Assembly: GCF_013003915.1 (NCBI RefSeq)
Contig: NZ_JABAIV010000001.1
Span: 1,116,001 to 1,180,000, forward strand
Direction of reading: 5' to 3'
Source of the DNA: Telluria aromaticivorans
GTDB lineage: Bacteria > Pseudomonadota > Gammaproteobacteria > Burkholderiales > Burkholderiaceae_D
DNA length: 64,000 nucleotides
How positions within the stretch are numbered: position 1 is the first letter of the stretch; every line of letters begins with the position of its first letter. Position numbers and translations under genes: made by a program. This document shows positions 46,084 through 58,263 of the stretch, piece after piece. Below the pieces are notes generated by a model. That model did not search any database. It worked only from the letters and a program-made list of their open reading frames with translations, and had not been told where the DNA came from.

Positions 46084-47164
46084 CTGCTTCTCCCGCTTCT
46101 GCTCCCGCAGGCGCTTCGGCCTCGCCTCCCGCTTTCGCCTCCGCGGCCGCCTCAACGCCCGGCGGCGCCGATTCGTCTTCTTCCTCGTCGCCGTATTCCG
46201 TGTCAAAACCCTTGGCATCGAGCCCGTTCTGGCACAGCCAGCGCACCATGGTCGGGATCGAGCCGTGGGTGACGATGACGCGTTCGGCCTCGGTGGCCTT
46301 GATGGCGCTCATCAGGCCGGGCCAGTCGGCATGGTCGGACAGCACGAAGCCGCGGTCGACGCCACGGCGGCGCCGCGCGCCGCGCAGCAGCATCCAGCCG
46401 CTCGCAAACGAGTCGCTGTAGTCGCCGAATCGCTTCATCCAGGGCGAGCCGCCGGCCGAGGGTGGCGCAATCACGATGGCGCGCCGCAGCGCCACCTTCT
46501 CGATCTCGCTGACCATGACGGTATCGGGCAGTGCAACGCCGCCCGCGCGGTAGACGCTGTTCAGCGGCTCCACCGCGCCGTGGCAGACGATCGGGCCAAT
46601 GGACGGGTCGAGGCGCGACAGGATGCGCTGGGCCTTGCCGAAGGCGTAGGCAAACACCACGCTGCAGCGGCCTTCGTCGGCATTCTTGCGCCACCATGCG
46701 TTGATCTCGTCGATGGTCTGCTGCTCGGGCTCCCAGCGGTAGATCGGCAGTCCGAAGGTCGATTCGGTAATGAAGGTATCGCAGACCACCGGCTCGAAAG
46801 GCGCGCAGGTCTTGTCGGGTTCCACCTTGTAGTCGCCCGAGGCGACCCAGACTTCGCCGCCGCATTCCATGCGCACCTGGGCCGAGCCGAGCACGTGGCC
46901 AGCCGGGTGCAGCGAGATGGCGACACCGTTATGCGTGACCGTCTCGCCGTATTCGATGCCGTCGATGTTGATGTCGCTGCCCAGGCGCGACTTGAGCACG
47001 TTCACGCCCGACGACGTCGACAGATAGTGGCCGTGGCCAACCCGCGCATGGTCGCCGTGGGCGTGCGTGATCACGGCCCGGTCCACCGGGCGCCAGGGAT
47101 CGATATAAAACTGGCCGGGCACGCAATACAGCCCCTCCTTGCGGACAACTACCATGTCTCCCAT
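46076..47164 (-). CDS. Ligase-associated DNA exonuclease (metallo-beta-lactamase fold)
   Basis: A 362-residue beta-CASP/metallo-beta-lactamase nuclease of the group paired with ATP-dependent ligases (SNM1/Artemis-like). Metal ligands are H34, H36, D38 and H39 in ITHAHGDHAR, followed by HPAGHVLGSAQV and VASGDYKVE; the C-terminal part has LSDHADWPGLM and VTHGS. The last ~45 residues are an acidic Ala/Glu tail that is probably disordered. It lies 15 bp after recQ and overlaps the ligase start. Confidence 0.9.
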   Translation of the reverse strand: MGDMVVVRKEGLYCVPGQFYIDPWRPVDRAVITHAHGDHARVGHGHYLSTSSGVNVLKSRLGSDINIDGIEYGETVTHNGVAISLHPAGHVLGSAQVRMECGGEVWVASGDYKVEPDKTCAPFEPVVCDTFITESTFGLPIYRWEPEQQTIDEINAWWRKNADEGRCSVVFAYAFGKAQRILSRLDPSIGPIVCHGAVEPLNSVYRAGGVALPDTVMVSEIEKVALRRAIVIAPPSAGGSPWMKRFGDYSDSFASGWMLLRGARRRRGVDRGFVLSDHADWPGLMSAIKATEAERVIVTHGSIPTMVRWLCQNGLDAKGFDTEYGDEEEDESAPPGVEAAAEAKAGGEAEAPAGAEAGEADA

Positions 47165-47179
47165 GCGGTCCTTTCTGGC

Positions 47180-48916
47180 TCAGGCCGGTGCTAGCGACTG
47201 CAGCGGCTGGACCGGCTCCAGGAACTGCGCCATGAAGGTATGCGGCTCATCCTGGCCCGGGAAGACCAGGGTCACCTGGTCGCCGGCGACGGCAAGCACC
47301 GTGCCCTCGCCATATTTCGCTGCCTTTGCGCGGCCGCCGACTTCGTACTGCGGGCCGCTTGGTGCGGGCGCCGGTTCGCGGTCGAATTCGTCATCGCGGA
47401 TCTCGATGCCTTCAGTCAGCGACTGGGCCGGCGGGTTCAGGCAATTGTCGCATTTGCAGCACTTCTCGAAGCCGTCGACTTCGTCGCTGAAATAGTCCAG
47501 CAGCAGCTTCCAGCGGCAAAAGCCGCTCACCGCATAGCCTACCATCTGATTCAGCGCCTCGCGGTCCCGTTCGGATTTCTGCACATACACCTCGGCCAGG
47601 CGCTCGAACACGCCCGGCGCCGGCTCCTTGTTCGACACCAGGAATTCGAGCTTGCGGTTCTGGCGCAGCAGCTTGCCGTCCTTGAGCAGCTTGAGGCAGA
47701 CCTTGAGCTTGGCTTCGCCCGCTTCTTCCAGCGCGGTTTCCAGGCGCTCGCAGCTGAGCGGCCCTTCCTCGGCCAGCTCGCGCGCCACCGTGTACACCGT
47801 TTGCAGCTCGGCCGCAGCCGGGTAGTGCTTGACCAGGAAGAACTGCTGGATGCGCTTGTCGTCCTGCAGGAACAGCAGCGTGCACTGCGCGTCCAGCCCG
47901 TCGCGGCCGGCGCGGCCCGACTCCTGGTAATAGGATTCGAGGTTGGCCGGGATCTGCAGGTGGATCACGAAGCGGGTATCGCTCTTGTCGATTCCCATGC
48001 CGAATGCATTGGTGGCAATCATGACGCGGCGCTCGCCGTTCATGAACATGTCCTGGTTCAGCTTGCGTTCCCCGGCCGGCAGCTTGCCATGGTAGATGGT
48101 GACCGATTCGCCGGCCTCTTCGAGCACCGCCAGCATTTCTTCGGCTACCTTGACGGTGGCGGCATACACGATGCCGACGCCCTCGCTTTCCTGCACCAGT
48201 CGGAGTGCCTGGGCAAATTTTTCCTGCATGTTCGTCACCTGCACCACGCTGTAGTGCAGGTTCGGCCGGTAGATGCCCGTGTTAATCACGTTCATCTTGC
48301 GACCCAGCTGCTTGCTGATGTCGGTGATCACGTCATCGGTGGCGGTGGCGGTCAGCGCCAGTACCGGCGGCTTGCCGAGGGCGTCGATGGCGGCGGCCAG
48401 GCCGATGTAGGCGGTGCGGAAATCATGGCCCCATTGCGAGATGCAGTGGGCTTCGTCGATGACGACGATGTCCAGCGTGACCGCCTTGAGCAGCTCGATG
48501 AATTCGGGCGAGACCAGGCGTTCGGGGGTGCAGAACACGATTTCGCAGGATTCGGTGGCAATCGCCTCGAGCGCCGCGGCGGCTTCTTCCGCGTTCAGGG
48601 TGCTGTTGACCTGGACCGAGCGGATGCCGAGTTCTTCCAGCTTCTCGAGCTGGTCCTTCATCAGCGAAATCAGGGGCGACACGACGATCGTGATCCCTTC
48701 GAGCATCTTGGCAGGGATCTGGTAGCACAGCGATTTGCCGCCACCGGTAGGCATGATGGCCAGGGTGTCCTTTCCGTCGAGGACGCTGTCGATAATCAGT
48801 TGCTGGCCTTCGCGCAGCTGCTCGATCCCGAAGGTCGAACGCAGCAGGCGGCGGATGGTGTTGCGGCGCACGGCCATCAGGCCGCGGTGCAGGAGCTTGG
48901 GTTCGTGTCTTGTCAT
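47180..48916 (-). CDS. RecQ-family helicase with a UvrD/PcrA-like C-terminal tail
   Basis: A 578-residue 3'-5' helicase. Walker A MPTGGGKSLCYQ (about 55-66), DEAH box VIDEAHCISQWGHDF, motif VI ESGRAGRDG, and the RecQ zinc site (C in GFCRWKLLL, then CCKCDNC) are present. No HRDC domain follows. Instead the last ~50 residues (YEVGGRAKAAKYGEGTVLAV...VTLVFPG) look like the Tudor-type C-terminal domain of UvrD/PcrA helicases. The ATG at 48916 is used; a GTG at 48949 is possible. It heads the recQ-exonuclease-ligase operon. Confidence 0.9.
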   Translation of the reverse strand: MTRHEPKLLHRGLMAVRRNTIRRLLRSTFGIEQLREGQQLIIDSVLDGKDTLAIMPTGGGKSLCYQIPAKMLEGITIVVSPLISLMKDQLEKLEELGIRSVQVNSTLNAEEAAAALEAIATESCEIVFCTPERLVSPEFIELLKAVTLDIVVIDEAHCISQWGHDFRTAYIGLAAAIDALGKPPVLALTATATDDVITDISKQLGRKMNVINTGIYRPNLHYSVVQVTNMQEKFAQALRLVQESEGVGIVYAATVKVAEEMLAVLEEAGESVTIYHGKLPAGERKLNQDMFMNGERRVMIATNAFGMGIDKSDTRFVIHLQIPANLESYYQESGRAGRDGLDAQCTLLFLQDDKRIQQFFLVKHYPAAAELQTVYTVARELAEEGPLSCERLETALEEAGEAKLKVCLKLLKDGKLLRQNRKLEFLVSNKEPAPGVFERLAEVYVQKSERDREALNQMVGYAVSGFCRWKLLLDYFSDEVDGFEKCCKCDNCLNPPAQSLTEGIEIRDDEFDREPAPAPSGPQYEVGGRAKAAKYGEGTVLAVAGDQVTLVFPGQDEPHTFMAQFLEPVQPLQSLAPA

Positions 48917-49123
48917 GGTGATACCGACTTTATGCCGGCCACCTGCCACTCACTATAGGACTCAGCCTAGCTCTCCCGTAGGAACTCAACTTTTCGACGT
49001 GGTGGAAATGTCACAAGGTTTATTCCTACAAGTCCACGGAGTTTTGACCGATAGTTACTGCCGGGGTAGGAATGTAAGATGACTCCATTGGCACTACGAA
49101 TTCAATCGCTCAGGAGAACCAAC

Positions 49124-49243
49124 ATGGCGCGCCACCACCCAATGACCTGGACCGCAGTCCACCTGGCCCTGGCCAGTGCGGCCACGTGGCTGCTGCTCGA
49201 AACCGAAGCACTGACCGGCGCCTTGCTGGTGGCCTTCCACTGA
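49124..49243 (+). CDS. 39-residue hydrophobic small protein
   Basis: A short gene with an excellent ribosome-binding site (AGGAGA, 6 bp before the ATG) and a hairpin terminator 45 bp after its stop. The product MARHHPMTWTAVHLALASA continues with ATWLLLETEALTGALLVAFH, a His-rich start and one likely membrane helix. I do not recognise the family. A possible promoter (TTGACC 49044-49049, 17 bp, TAGGAA 49067-49072) lies upstream, overlapped by an inverted TTCCTAC/GTAGGAA pair. The signals on both sides make this more likely a real gene than a chance frame. Confidence 0.6.
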   Translation: MARHHPMTWTAVHLALASAATWLLLETEALTGALLVAFH

Positions 49244-49287
49244 GCGACCGGCGCGGTACGCCGCGCCGGACCGACCGTCGAAACAAG

Positions 49288-49318
49288 AACGCCATCCCCG
49301 GCGACAGGGATGGCGTTT
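49288..49318. terminator. Terminator between the small gene and ahpF
   Basis: An 11-bp perfect stem AACGCCATCCC/GGGATGGCGTT with an 8-base loop, followed by TTCTATTT on the plus strand and TTCTTG on the minus strand. It probably serves both convergent genes. Confidence 0.75.
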
Positions 49319-49359
49319 CTATTTGATGAAAGAACGGGCCCGGCGGGCCCGCCCCATCC

Positions 49360-50940
49360 TCAGGCTGCCTTGGCTTCCTGGGTTTCTTCTTCCACCGGCT
49401 GGCGCATCAGGTAATCGAAGGCTGCCAGCGATGCTTTCGCACCCTCGCCCACCGCGATCACGATCTGCTTGAACGGCACCGTGGTGACGTCGCCGGCTGC
49501 GAACACGCCCGGGATCGAGGTCATGCCGCGCACGTCGACTTCGATTTCGCCGTGGGCCGACAGCTCCATCGTGCCTTTCAGCCATTCGGCGTTCGGCACC
49601 AGGCCGATCTGCACGAACACGCCTTCCAGGTCAATGCGTTTGACTTCGCCGCTGTTGCGGTCCTTGTAGCTCAGGCCGTTGACGATCTTGCCGTCGCCAT
49701 GCACTTCAGTGGTCTGGGCAGACTTGATCACGGTAACGTTCTTCAGCGAGTACAACTTGCGCTGCAGGACGGCATCGGCACGCAGCTCGGCGCCGAATTC
49801 GATCAGGGTCACTTCCTTGACAATACCCGCCAGGTCGATCGCCGCTTCCACACCCGAGTTGCCGCCGCCGATCACGGCCACGCGCTTGCCCTTGAACAGC
49901 GGGCCGTCGCAGTGCGGGCAGTAAGCCACGCCATGGTTGCGGTATTCCTTCTCGCCCGGCACGTTGATTTCGCGCCAGCGGGCGCCGGTGGCGATGATCA
50001 CCGATTTCGACTGCAGCACCGCGCCGCTTTCGGTATGCACTTCGATCAGCTTGCCCCCGACCAGCTTGCTGGCACGCTGGGTATTCATGATGTCGACTTC
50101 GTAGTGCTTGACGTGCTCTTCCAGGGCCACGGCGAATTTCGGGCCGTCGGTTTCCTTCATCGAGACGAAGTTCTCGATGGCCAGCGTGTCCAGCACCTGG
50201 CCGCCGAAGCGGTCCGACAGCACGCCGGTACGGATGCCCTTGCGGGCGGCATAGATCGCCGCGGCCGCGCCGGCAGGACCGCCGCCGACGATCAGCACGT
50301 CGAACGGGTCTTTCTTGTTCAGTTCTTCCGCCTTGCGCGCGCCGGCCTTGGTGTCGATCTTGGCCAGGATTTCTTCCACGCTGGTGCGGCCCTGGCCAAA
50401 GTGCTGGCCGTTCAGGAACATCATCGGTACCGCCATGATCTGGCGCGCGTCGACTTCGCTCTTGAACACACCGCCATCGATGGCGACGACCTTGATGCGT
50501 GGGTTAATTACCGCCATCGAGTTGAGCGCCTGCACGACTTCCGGGCAGTTATGGCAGCTCAGCGAGATGAAGGTTTCGAAGACGTAGTCGCCTTCGAGGT
50601 TCTTGATCTGGTCGATGACGGCGGCGTCCAGCTTGATCGGGTGGCCGCCCACCTGCAGCAGCGCCAGCACCAGCGAGCTGAATTCGTGGCCGAGCGGGAT
50701 GCCGGCGAAACGCACGCCGATATCGGTGCCGACACGGTTGATGGCAAACGAGGGCTTGCGCTCGTTTGCATCATCGCTCTGACGAACGGTGATCTTGTTG
50801 CTCAACTCGGCAATTTCGCGCAGCAGTTCATCCATTTCGCGCGCTTTCGGCGAATCATCCAGCGATGCAACGAGCTCAATCGGCTGCACCACTTTTTCCA
50901 GATAGGCCTGCAACTGCTTCTTGAGGGTTGCGTCCAGCAT
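49360..50940 (-). CDS. ahpF: Alkyl hydroperoxide reductase subunit F
   Basis: A 526-residue flavoprotein disulfide reductase that recycles AhpC with NADH. The N-terminal double thioredoxin domain has active-site C129-C132 (SCHNCPE). The FAD motif [21 protein letters not shown], the second redox pair YCPHCDG, and the NADH motif [14 protein letters not shown] follow, with [16 protein letters not shown] at the C-terminus. The length equals that of the enterobacterial protein. It lies 85 bp after ahpC with a GC-rich hairpin between. Confidence 0.96.
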   Translation of the reverse strand: MLDATLKKQLQAYLEKVVQPIELVASLDDSPKAREMDELLREIAELSNKITVRQSDDANERKPSFAINRVGTDIGVRFAGIPLGHEFSSLVLALLQVGGHPIKLDAAVIDQIKNLEGDYVFETFISLSCHNCPEVVQALNSMAVINPRIKVVAIDGGVFKSEVDARQIMAVPMMFLNGQHFGQGRTSVEEILAKIDTKAGARKAEELNKKDPFDVLIVGGGPAGAAAAIYAARKGIRTGVLSDRFGGQVLDTLAIENFVSMKETDGPKFAVALEEHVKHYEVDIMNTQRASKLVGGKLIEVHTESGAVLQSKSVIIATGARWREINVPGEKEYRNHGVAYCPHCDGPLFKGKRVAVIGGGNSGVEAAIDLAGIVKEVTLIEFGAELRADAVLQRKLYSLKNVTVIKSAQTTEVHGDGKIVNGLSYKDRNSGEVKRIDLEGVFVQIGLVPNAEWLKGTMELSAHGEIEVDVRGMTSIPGVFAAGDVTTVPFKQIVIAVGEGAKASLAAFDYLMRQPVEEETQEAKAA

Positions 50941-50976
50941 GATATTTTCCTTGAATGGGTTTAACTAGACCAGAAA

Positions 50977-51002
50977 AGCACCGGGCCGCCACGGCGGCCC
51001 GG
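50977..51002 (-). terminator. Hairpin between ahpC and ahpF, possible attenuator
   Basis: A perfect 10-bp stem CCGGGCCGCC/GGCGGCCCGG (50981-51002) with a 2-base loop, followed on the minus strand by TGCTTTTC. The T run is short and interrupted, so it may end only part of the ahpC transcripts and set ahpC above ahpF, or stabilise the ahpC 3' end. Confidence 0.6.
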
Positions 51003-51025
51003 CAGGGTACTACCAGCTTGCCAGC

Positions 51026-51589
51026 TTAGATCTTGCCGACCAGGTCCAGCGACGGGGTCAGGGTTTCGGCGCCTTCGGTCCACTTCGCAGGGCACACTTC
51101 GCCCGGGTGCGATGCGACGTATTGGGCAGCTTTCACCTTGCGCATCAGTTCCGATGCGTCGCGGCCGATGCCGTTGTCATGCACTTCCATGACCTTGATC
51201 TGGCCTTCCGGATTGATCACGAAGGTACCGCGCAGTGCCATGCCTTCTTCTTCGATCATGACTTCGAAATTGCGCGACAGGGTGCCGGTCGGGTCGCCGA
51301 TCAGCGGGTAGTTGACCTTCTTGATGGCTTCCGAGGTGTCGTGCCATGCCTTGTGCGCGAAGTGGCTGTCGGTCGACACGCCGTAGACGTTCACGCCCAT
51401 ATCCTTGAATTCAGGCTGGAATGCGGCCAGGTCTTCCAGTTCCGTCGGGCAAACGAAGGTGAAGTCGGCCGGATAAAACATGAGGACCGACCAGTGGCCC
51501 TTGAAGTTTTCTTCGGTCAGGTCGATGAACTTGCCGTTCGAGAAAGCGGTTGCCTTGAATGGTTTGATCTGGGTATTGATAAGGGACAT
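51026..51589 (-). CDS. ahpC: Alkyl hydroperoxide reductase subunit C (peroxiredoxin)
   Basis: A 187-residue 2-Cys peroxiredoxin reducing H2O2 and organic peroxides. The peroxidatic C47 ([15 protein letters not shown]) and resolving C166 (GEVCPAKW) stand at the same positions as in E. coli AhpC. The GGIG-equivalent ([11 protein letters not shown] context) and tail suggest the sensitive bacterial type. An OxyR-like site is 88 bp upstream. Confidence 0.96.
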   Translation of the reverse strand: MSLINTQIKPFKATAFSNGKFIDLTEENFKGHWSVLMFYPADFTFVCPTELEDLAAFQPEFKDMGVNVYGVSTDSHFAHKAWHDTSEAIKKVNYPLIGDPTGTLSRNFEVMIEEEGMALRGTFVINPEGQIKVMEVHDNGIGRDASELMRKVKAAQYVASHPGEVCPAKWTEGAETLTPSLDLVGKI

Positions 51590-51676
51590 GTAATTTCCTG
51601 TTGAGGTTGAAAGTTGATGGACACCAGTTTACTGCTCTGGCCGTCTTTTGTGAAATTGATTGATACGATACTAGTT

Positions 51677-51691
51677 ATAGGTTTTGACTAT
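51677..51691. promoter_or_regulatory. OxyR-type binding motif upstream of ahpC
   Basis: ATAG-GTTTTGA-CTAT fits the OxyR core ATAG-N7-CTAT and has the inner T at the expected place; the inner A is replaced by G. It is centred about 95 bp before the ahpC ATG, suiting peroxide induction by OxyR, which classically controls ahpCF. Confidence 0.6.
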
Positions 51692-51814
51692 CGAGAAGGG
51701 TTTGATGCATTCGTGGGGAAACGAATAATGCCGGCGAACCGGCATTGACGTGCAGTGTGGACGAATTGATAGCGGTGTGCAACCGGTGCTTCGTTAGTGC
51801 GATCCGTCGTGCAT

Positions 51815-51921
51815 CGTAGGGTGGGCAAGTTCCTTGCCCACGCGTTCAACCAGCGCTTGATCAGCCGCAGCGTCAGCTCACCCGTGATTTGAACGCGTGG
51901 GCAGAATCTGCCCACGCTACG
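51815..51921. repeat. REPIN-like inverted hairpin pair, copy D
   Basis: This 107-bp element begins CGTAGGGTGGGC and ends GCCCACGCTACG. Left hairpin: GTGGGCAAG-ttc-CTTGCCCAC. Right hairpin: GCGTGGGCAGA-a-TCTGCCCACGC. Inner borders are CACGCGTTCAA and TTGAACGCGTG, perfectly inverted. It is the most regular of the four copies. Confidence 0.88.
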
Positions 51922-51969
51922 GTCTCCGGCTATTCAAGCGTTCGCGGTTGCCGCCATTGTTCGTTGCGG

Positions 51970-53187
51970 CTATTCAAGCGTCGCGGTCGCCGCCACCGTC
52001 TGCTCGCAACAAGGCAGCACCAGCGTAAACGTCGAGCCCTCTCCCGGCTTGCTCGTCACGCGCAATTCGCCCCCATGCGACATCGCGAGCTGGCGCGAGA
52101 TGTATAGCCCCAGGCCCAGGCCCTTCGGTTCGCCGTTGCGGGCGCCGCGCTCATACGGCTCGAAGATGCGCTCGATATCGCCCGGCGAAATGCCCTTGCC
52201 TTCGTCGCGCACGTCGATGCGCACCACGTCGCCGCTGTACTGCACGCTGACCTCGACCGGCCCGCCGCCGCCGTAGCGCATCGCGTTGGTCAGCAAATTC
52301 ACCACCACCTGCTCGATGCGGAACTCGTCCCAGCAGCCCTGCACCGGATGGTGTTCGCGCAGCGACAACGAGCTGCCGGTGGCGGCGGCCTGCAGCGACA
52401 AATCACTGACGATCCGCTCCAGCAAATTCATGAGCTCCACCTGGTTGGGGCGGATCGAGAGCTGGCCGCTGCGCATGCGCGAGACGTCGAGCATGTCGTC
52501 GATCAGGCGGATCATGGCCTTGATCTGGCGCTCGTCGCGCTTGATCATGGCGTCGAACTGCTCCGGCCCGATGGTGGCCAGGGTGCCGCGCTTGAGCTGC
52601 AGGCTGCGCATCTGCGCTTCCAGGAACAGGGTATTGAGCGGCGTGCGCAGCTCGTGCGCGACCAGCGACATGAATTCGTCGCGCATGCGCAGCGAGCGCT
52701 GGAGCTCTTCCTGGGTCTGGTTCAGCTCGCGCAGCAGGGTTTCCTGCTCCTGGCGGCTGCGTTCCAGTGCGGCCATCTGGCGCCGCATTTCGCGGCGCTG
52801 CTGGTCGAGCGTGACGAACACGTTCACCTTGCTGCGCACCGCGTCCGGATCGAGCGGCTTGTACAGGAAATCCACCGCGCCGGTTTCATAGCCCTTGAAG
52901 GCGTAATTCAGTTCGCGCCCGGCGGCCGAGACGAACACGATCGGGATATTGCGGGTGCGTTCGGTACCGCGCATCAGTTCCGCCAGCTCGAAACCGTCCA
53001 TGCCCGGCATCTGCACGTCGAGGATGGCGAGCGCGAATTCGTGCTCGAGCATCAGGGTGAGCGCCGCTTCGCCGCTCGAGGCCTGGAACACCAGGCGGTC
53101 TTCGCCGCGGATCAGCGCGTCGAGCGCGCGCAGGTTTTCCGGCAGGTCGTCGACGATCAGGAGTTTGCTTGGTTCTTGGACGCTCAT
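51970..53187 (-). CDS. Response-regulator/histidine-kinase fusion
   Basis: A 405-residue soluble signalling protein. The N-terminal receiver has D57 in AILDVQMPGMDG and the switch Lys in DFLYKPLD. A coiled coil (about 125-165) leads to a HisKA domain with H178 (SLVAHELRTPLN) and a HATPase domain (NLLTNAMRYGGGG, DEGKGISPGD, KGLGLGLYIS). No membrane or sensor domain is present, so it probably takes phosphate or conformation signals from the hybrid kinase at the other end of the operon. The ATG overlaps the cheB-like stop (ATGA). It is the last gene of the four-gene operon. Confidence 0.9.
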   Translation of the reverse strand: MSVQEPSKLLIVDDLPENLRALDALIRGEDRLVFQASSGEAALTLMLEHEFALAILDVQMPGMDGFELAELMRGTERTRNIPIVFVSAAGRELNYAFKGYETGAVDFLYKPLDPDAVRSKVNVFVTLDQQRREMRRQMAALERSRQEQETLLRELNQTQEELQRSLRMRDEFMSLVAHELRTPLNTLFLEAQMRSLQLKRGTLATIGPEQFDAMIKRDERQIKAMIRLIDDMLDVSRMRSGQLSIRPNQVELMNLLERIVSDLSLQAAATGSSLSLREHHPVQGCWDEFRIEQVVVNLLTNAMRYGGGGPVEVSVQYSGDVVRIDVRDEGKGISPGDIERIFEPYERGARNGEPKGLGLGLYISRQLAMSHGGELRVTSKPGEGSTFTLVLPCCEQTVAATATLE

Positions 53188-53801
53188 GGGGTCTCCAGCA
53201 GGGGAAGCAGTGCCCGGATACCGGACAGGGGCAGCACGAGATGGGGCGCGCAGCGGCGGATGGCCTCGATCGGCATGGCGCTGGCCTGCGCTTCGCCCGG
53301 ATCCTGCACCACCGTCAGCCCGCCGCGCTCGCCGATGCGGCACATGCCGTCGGCGCCATCGTGGTTGGCGCCGGTAAGCAGGATGCCGGCCAGCGCCGGG
53401 CCATAGGCATCGGCGGCGGACTCCATCAGCAGGTCGATCGCCGGGCGCGCGAACTGCACCGGCGGCTCGCAGCTCAGGGAAAAGGTCCGGTCTCGTTCGA
53501 CCGACAGATGATAGCCCGAACCGGCAAAATAGATGACGCCGGGTTCGATCGATTCCTTGTCGCGCGCTTCGCGCGCAGGCAAAACGGCGCGCGATTCGAA
53601 CAGCTCGGCCAGCCGGCTCTCGCGGTCGGCCGGCACGTGCAGGATGCACACGACGGCCGAACGGAAGCTGGCGGGCAGCGCGGGCAGCAGCCCGACCAGC
53701 GCATCGACGCCGCCGGCCGAACCGCCGATGACCACCAGCTCGATGCGGCGCCCGGCCAGCATGGCGCTCGCTTCCTCCGGCAGTTTAGCCTGCACGGTCA
53801 C
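53184..53801 (-). CDS. CheB-type methylesterase domain protein without receiver
   Basis: A 205-residue protein comprising only the CheB catalytic domain. The serine-hydrolase triad is visible as S28 (IGGSAGG), H55 (ILHVPAD) and D148 (GANHDGADGM). The normal N-terminal receiver is absent, so activity is not set by direct phosphorylation. The start is a GTG at 53801 overlapping the cheR stop (GTGA), with AAGGGG five bases upstream; in-frame codons before it are inside cheR. It is coupled on both sides. Confidence 0.85.
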   Translation of the reverse strand: MTVQAKLPEEASAMLAGRRIELVVIGGSAGGVDALVGLLPALPASFRSAVVCILHVPADRESRLAELFESRAVLPAREARDKESIEPGVIYFAGSGYHLSVERDRTFSLSCEPPVQFARPAIDLLMESAADAYGPALAGILLTGANHDGADGMCRIGERGGLTVVQDPGEAQASAMPIEAIRRCAPHLVLPLSGIRALLPLLETP

Positions 53802-54648
53802 GTGGTCCCCTTGCGGAACAGGCGCTCGCGCTTGGCAAGCACGTCGAAACGGTCGGCGTAGGCCGAGAAATCGATGCTTTCCTTGCTGCCCAGGCCGAGG
53901 AAGCCGCGGTAGCACAGCGACTCGTGGAACAGGCCGAGCACGCGGTCCTGCAGGCGGCGGTTAAAGTAGATCAGCACGTTGCGGCAGCTGACGAAGTGGG
54001 TTTCCGAGAACACGCTGTCGGTGGCCAGGCTGTGGTCGGCGAAGGTCACGTTTTCGACCAGGGCGCGGTCGAACAGGGCGCCGTCGTAGGCCGCCGTGTA
54101 GTAATCGGAGAAGGCGCCCTTGCCGCCCGCCTTCTGGTAGTTCTCGGTATACAGGCGCATGCGCTCCAGCGCATACACCCCGCGCCGCGCCGCTTCCAGC
54201 GATTCCGGGTTGATGTCGGTGGCGTAGATGATGGCGCGCTCGAGCAAACCTTCTTCGTGCAGCAGGATCGCCAGCGAATACACTTCTTCGCCGGTGCTGC
54301 AGCCGGCGATCCAGAGCTTGAGCGACGGGTAGGTCTTCAGGAAAGGCACGACTTGCGCGCGGATGGCGCTCCAGTATTCCGGGTCGCGGAACATCTCGGT
54401 CACGGGAATCGTCAGGTATTGCAACAGCTGGGCGAAGCCGTCCGGCTCGTGCATCACCTTCGCCTGCAGGGCCGAGACGGTGGCGCAATCCAGGTCGCGC
54501 ATGGCCACCAGGATGCGGCGCTTCTGCGAGGCGCCGGTATAGTCCCTGAAGTCGTAGTTGTACTTCAGGTAGACCGCTTCCACCAGCATCTTCAGCTCGA
54601 TGTCGAAATCGTCCGGCGGGCTCGCGTGCGGCGTGCTCATGGGCGTGC

Positions 54649-54652
<4 letters not shown>
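53798..54652 (-). CDS. CheR-type methyltransferase
   Basis: A 284-residue SAM-dependent methyltransferase of the CheR fold. KYNYDFRDYTGASQKRRI marks the N-terminal helical domain, IAGCSTGEEVYSLAILL the SAM loop, and VSCRNVLIYFNRRLQ the conserved core. It has no TPR extension, unlike wspC in this window. The start is taken as a GTG at 54652 overlapping the kinase stop (GTGA); an ATG at 54640 is an alternative. No chemoreceptor is nearby, so its methylation target is unclear and may be the upstream hybrid kinase. Confidence 0.88.
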
Positions 54653-58119
<3,467 letters not shown>

Positions 58120-58263
58120 GCGTGGAAATGTTAGGAGAAAAATATCCTAAGTGTAACGTATGCCCCGATTCCCAGTCACACAATTGAATGTCTTAAACAA
58201 CACAAGAATTGTTAATACGAAAATATATTGGTACGAATTCTTCAATTGCCGGCAAGTTCCCGT

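Larger units (their letters stand above)
51590..51969. other. Intergenic region upstream of ahpC
   Basis: There is no gene in these 380 bp. It contains the ahpC promoter region, an OxyR-type motif (51677-51691) and REPIN copy D (51815-51921). After the repeat come about 45 bp with two near-identical CTATTCAAGCG(T)TCGCGG stretches (51930-51946, 51969-51986); the second is the end of the receiver-kinase gene. Confidence 0.65.

Noticed and set aside
51930..51986. The CTATTCAAGCG stretches before the receiver-kinase stop as a recombination site
   Set aside because: There are only two short copies and one is coding sequence; it looks like a local duplication without att-like features.
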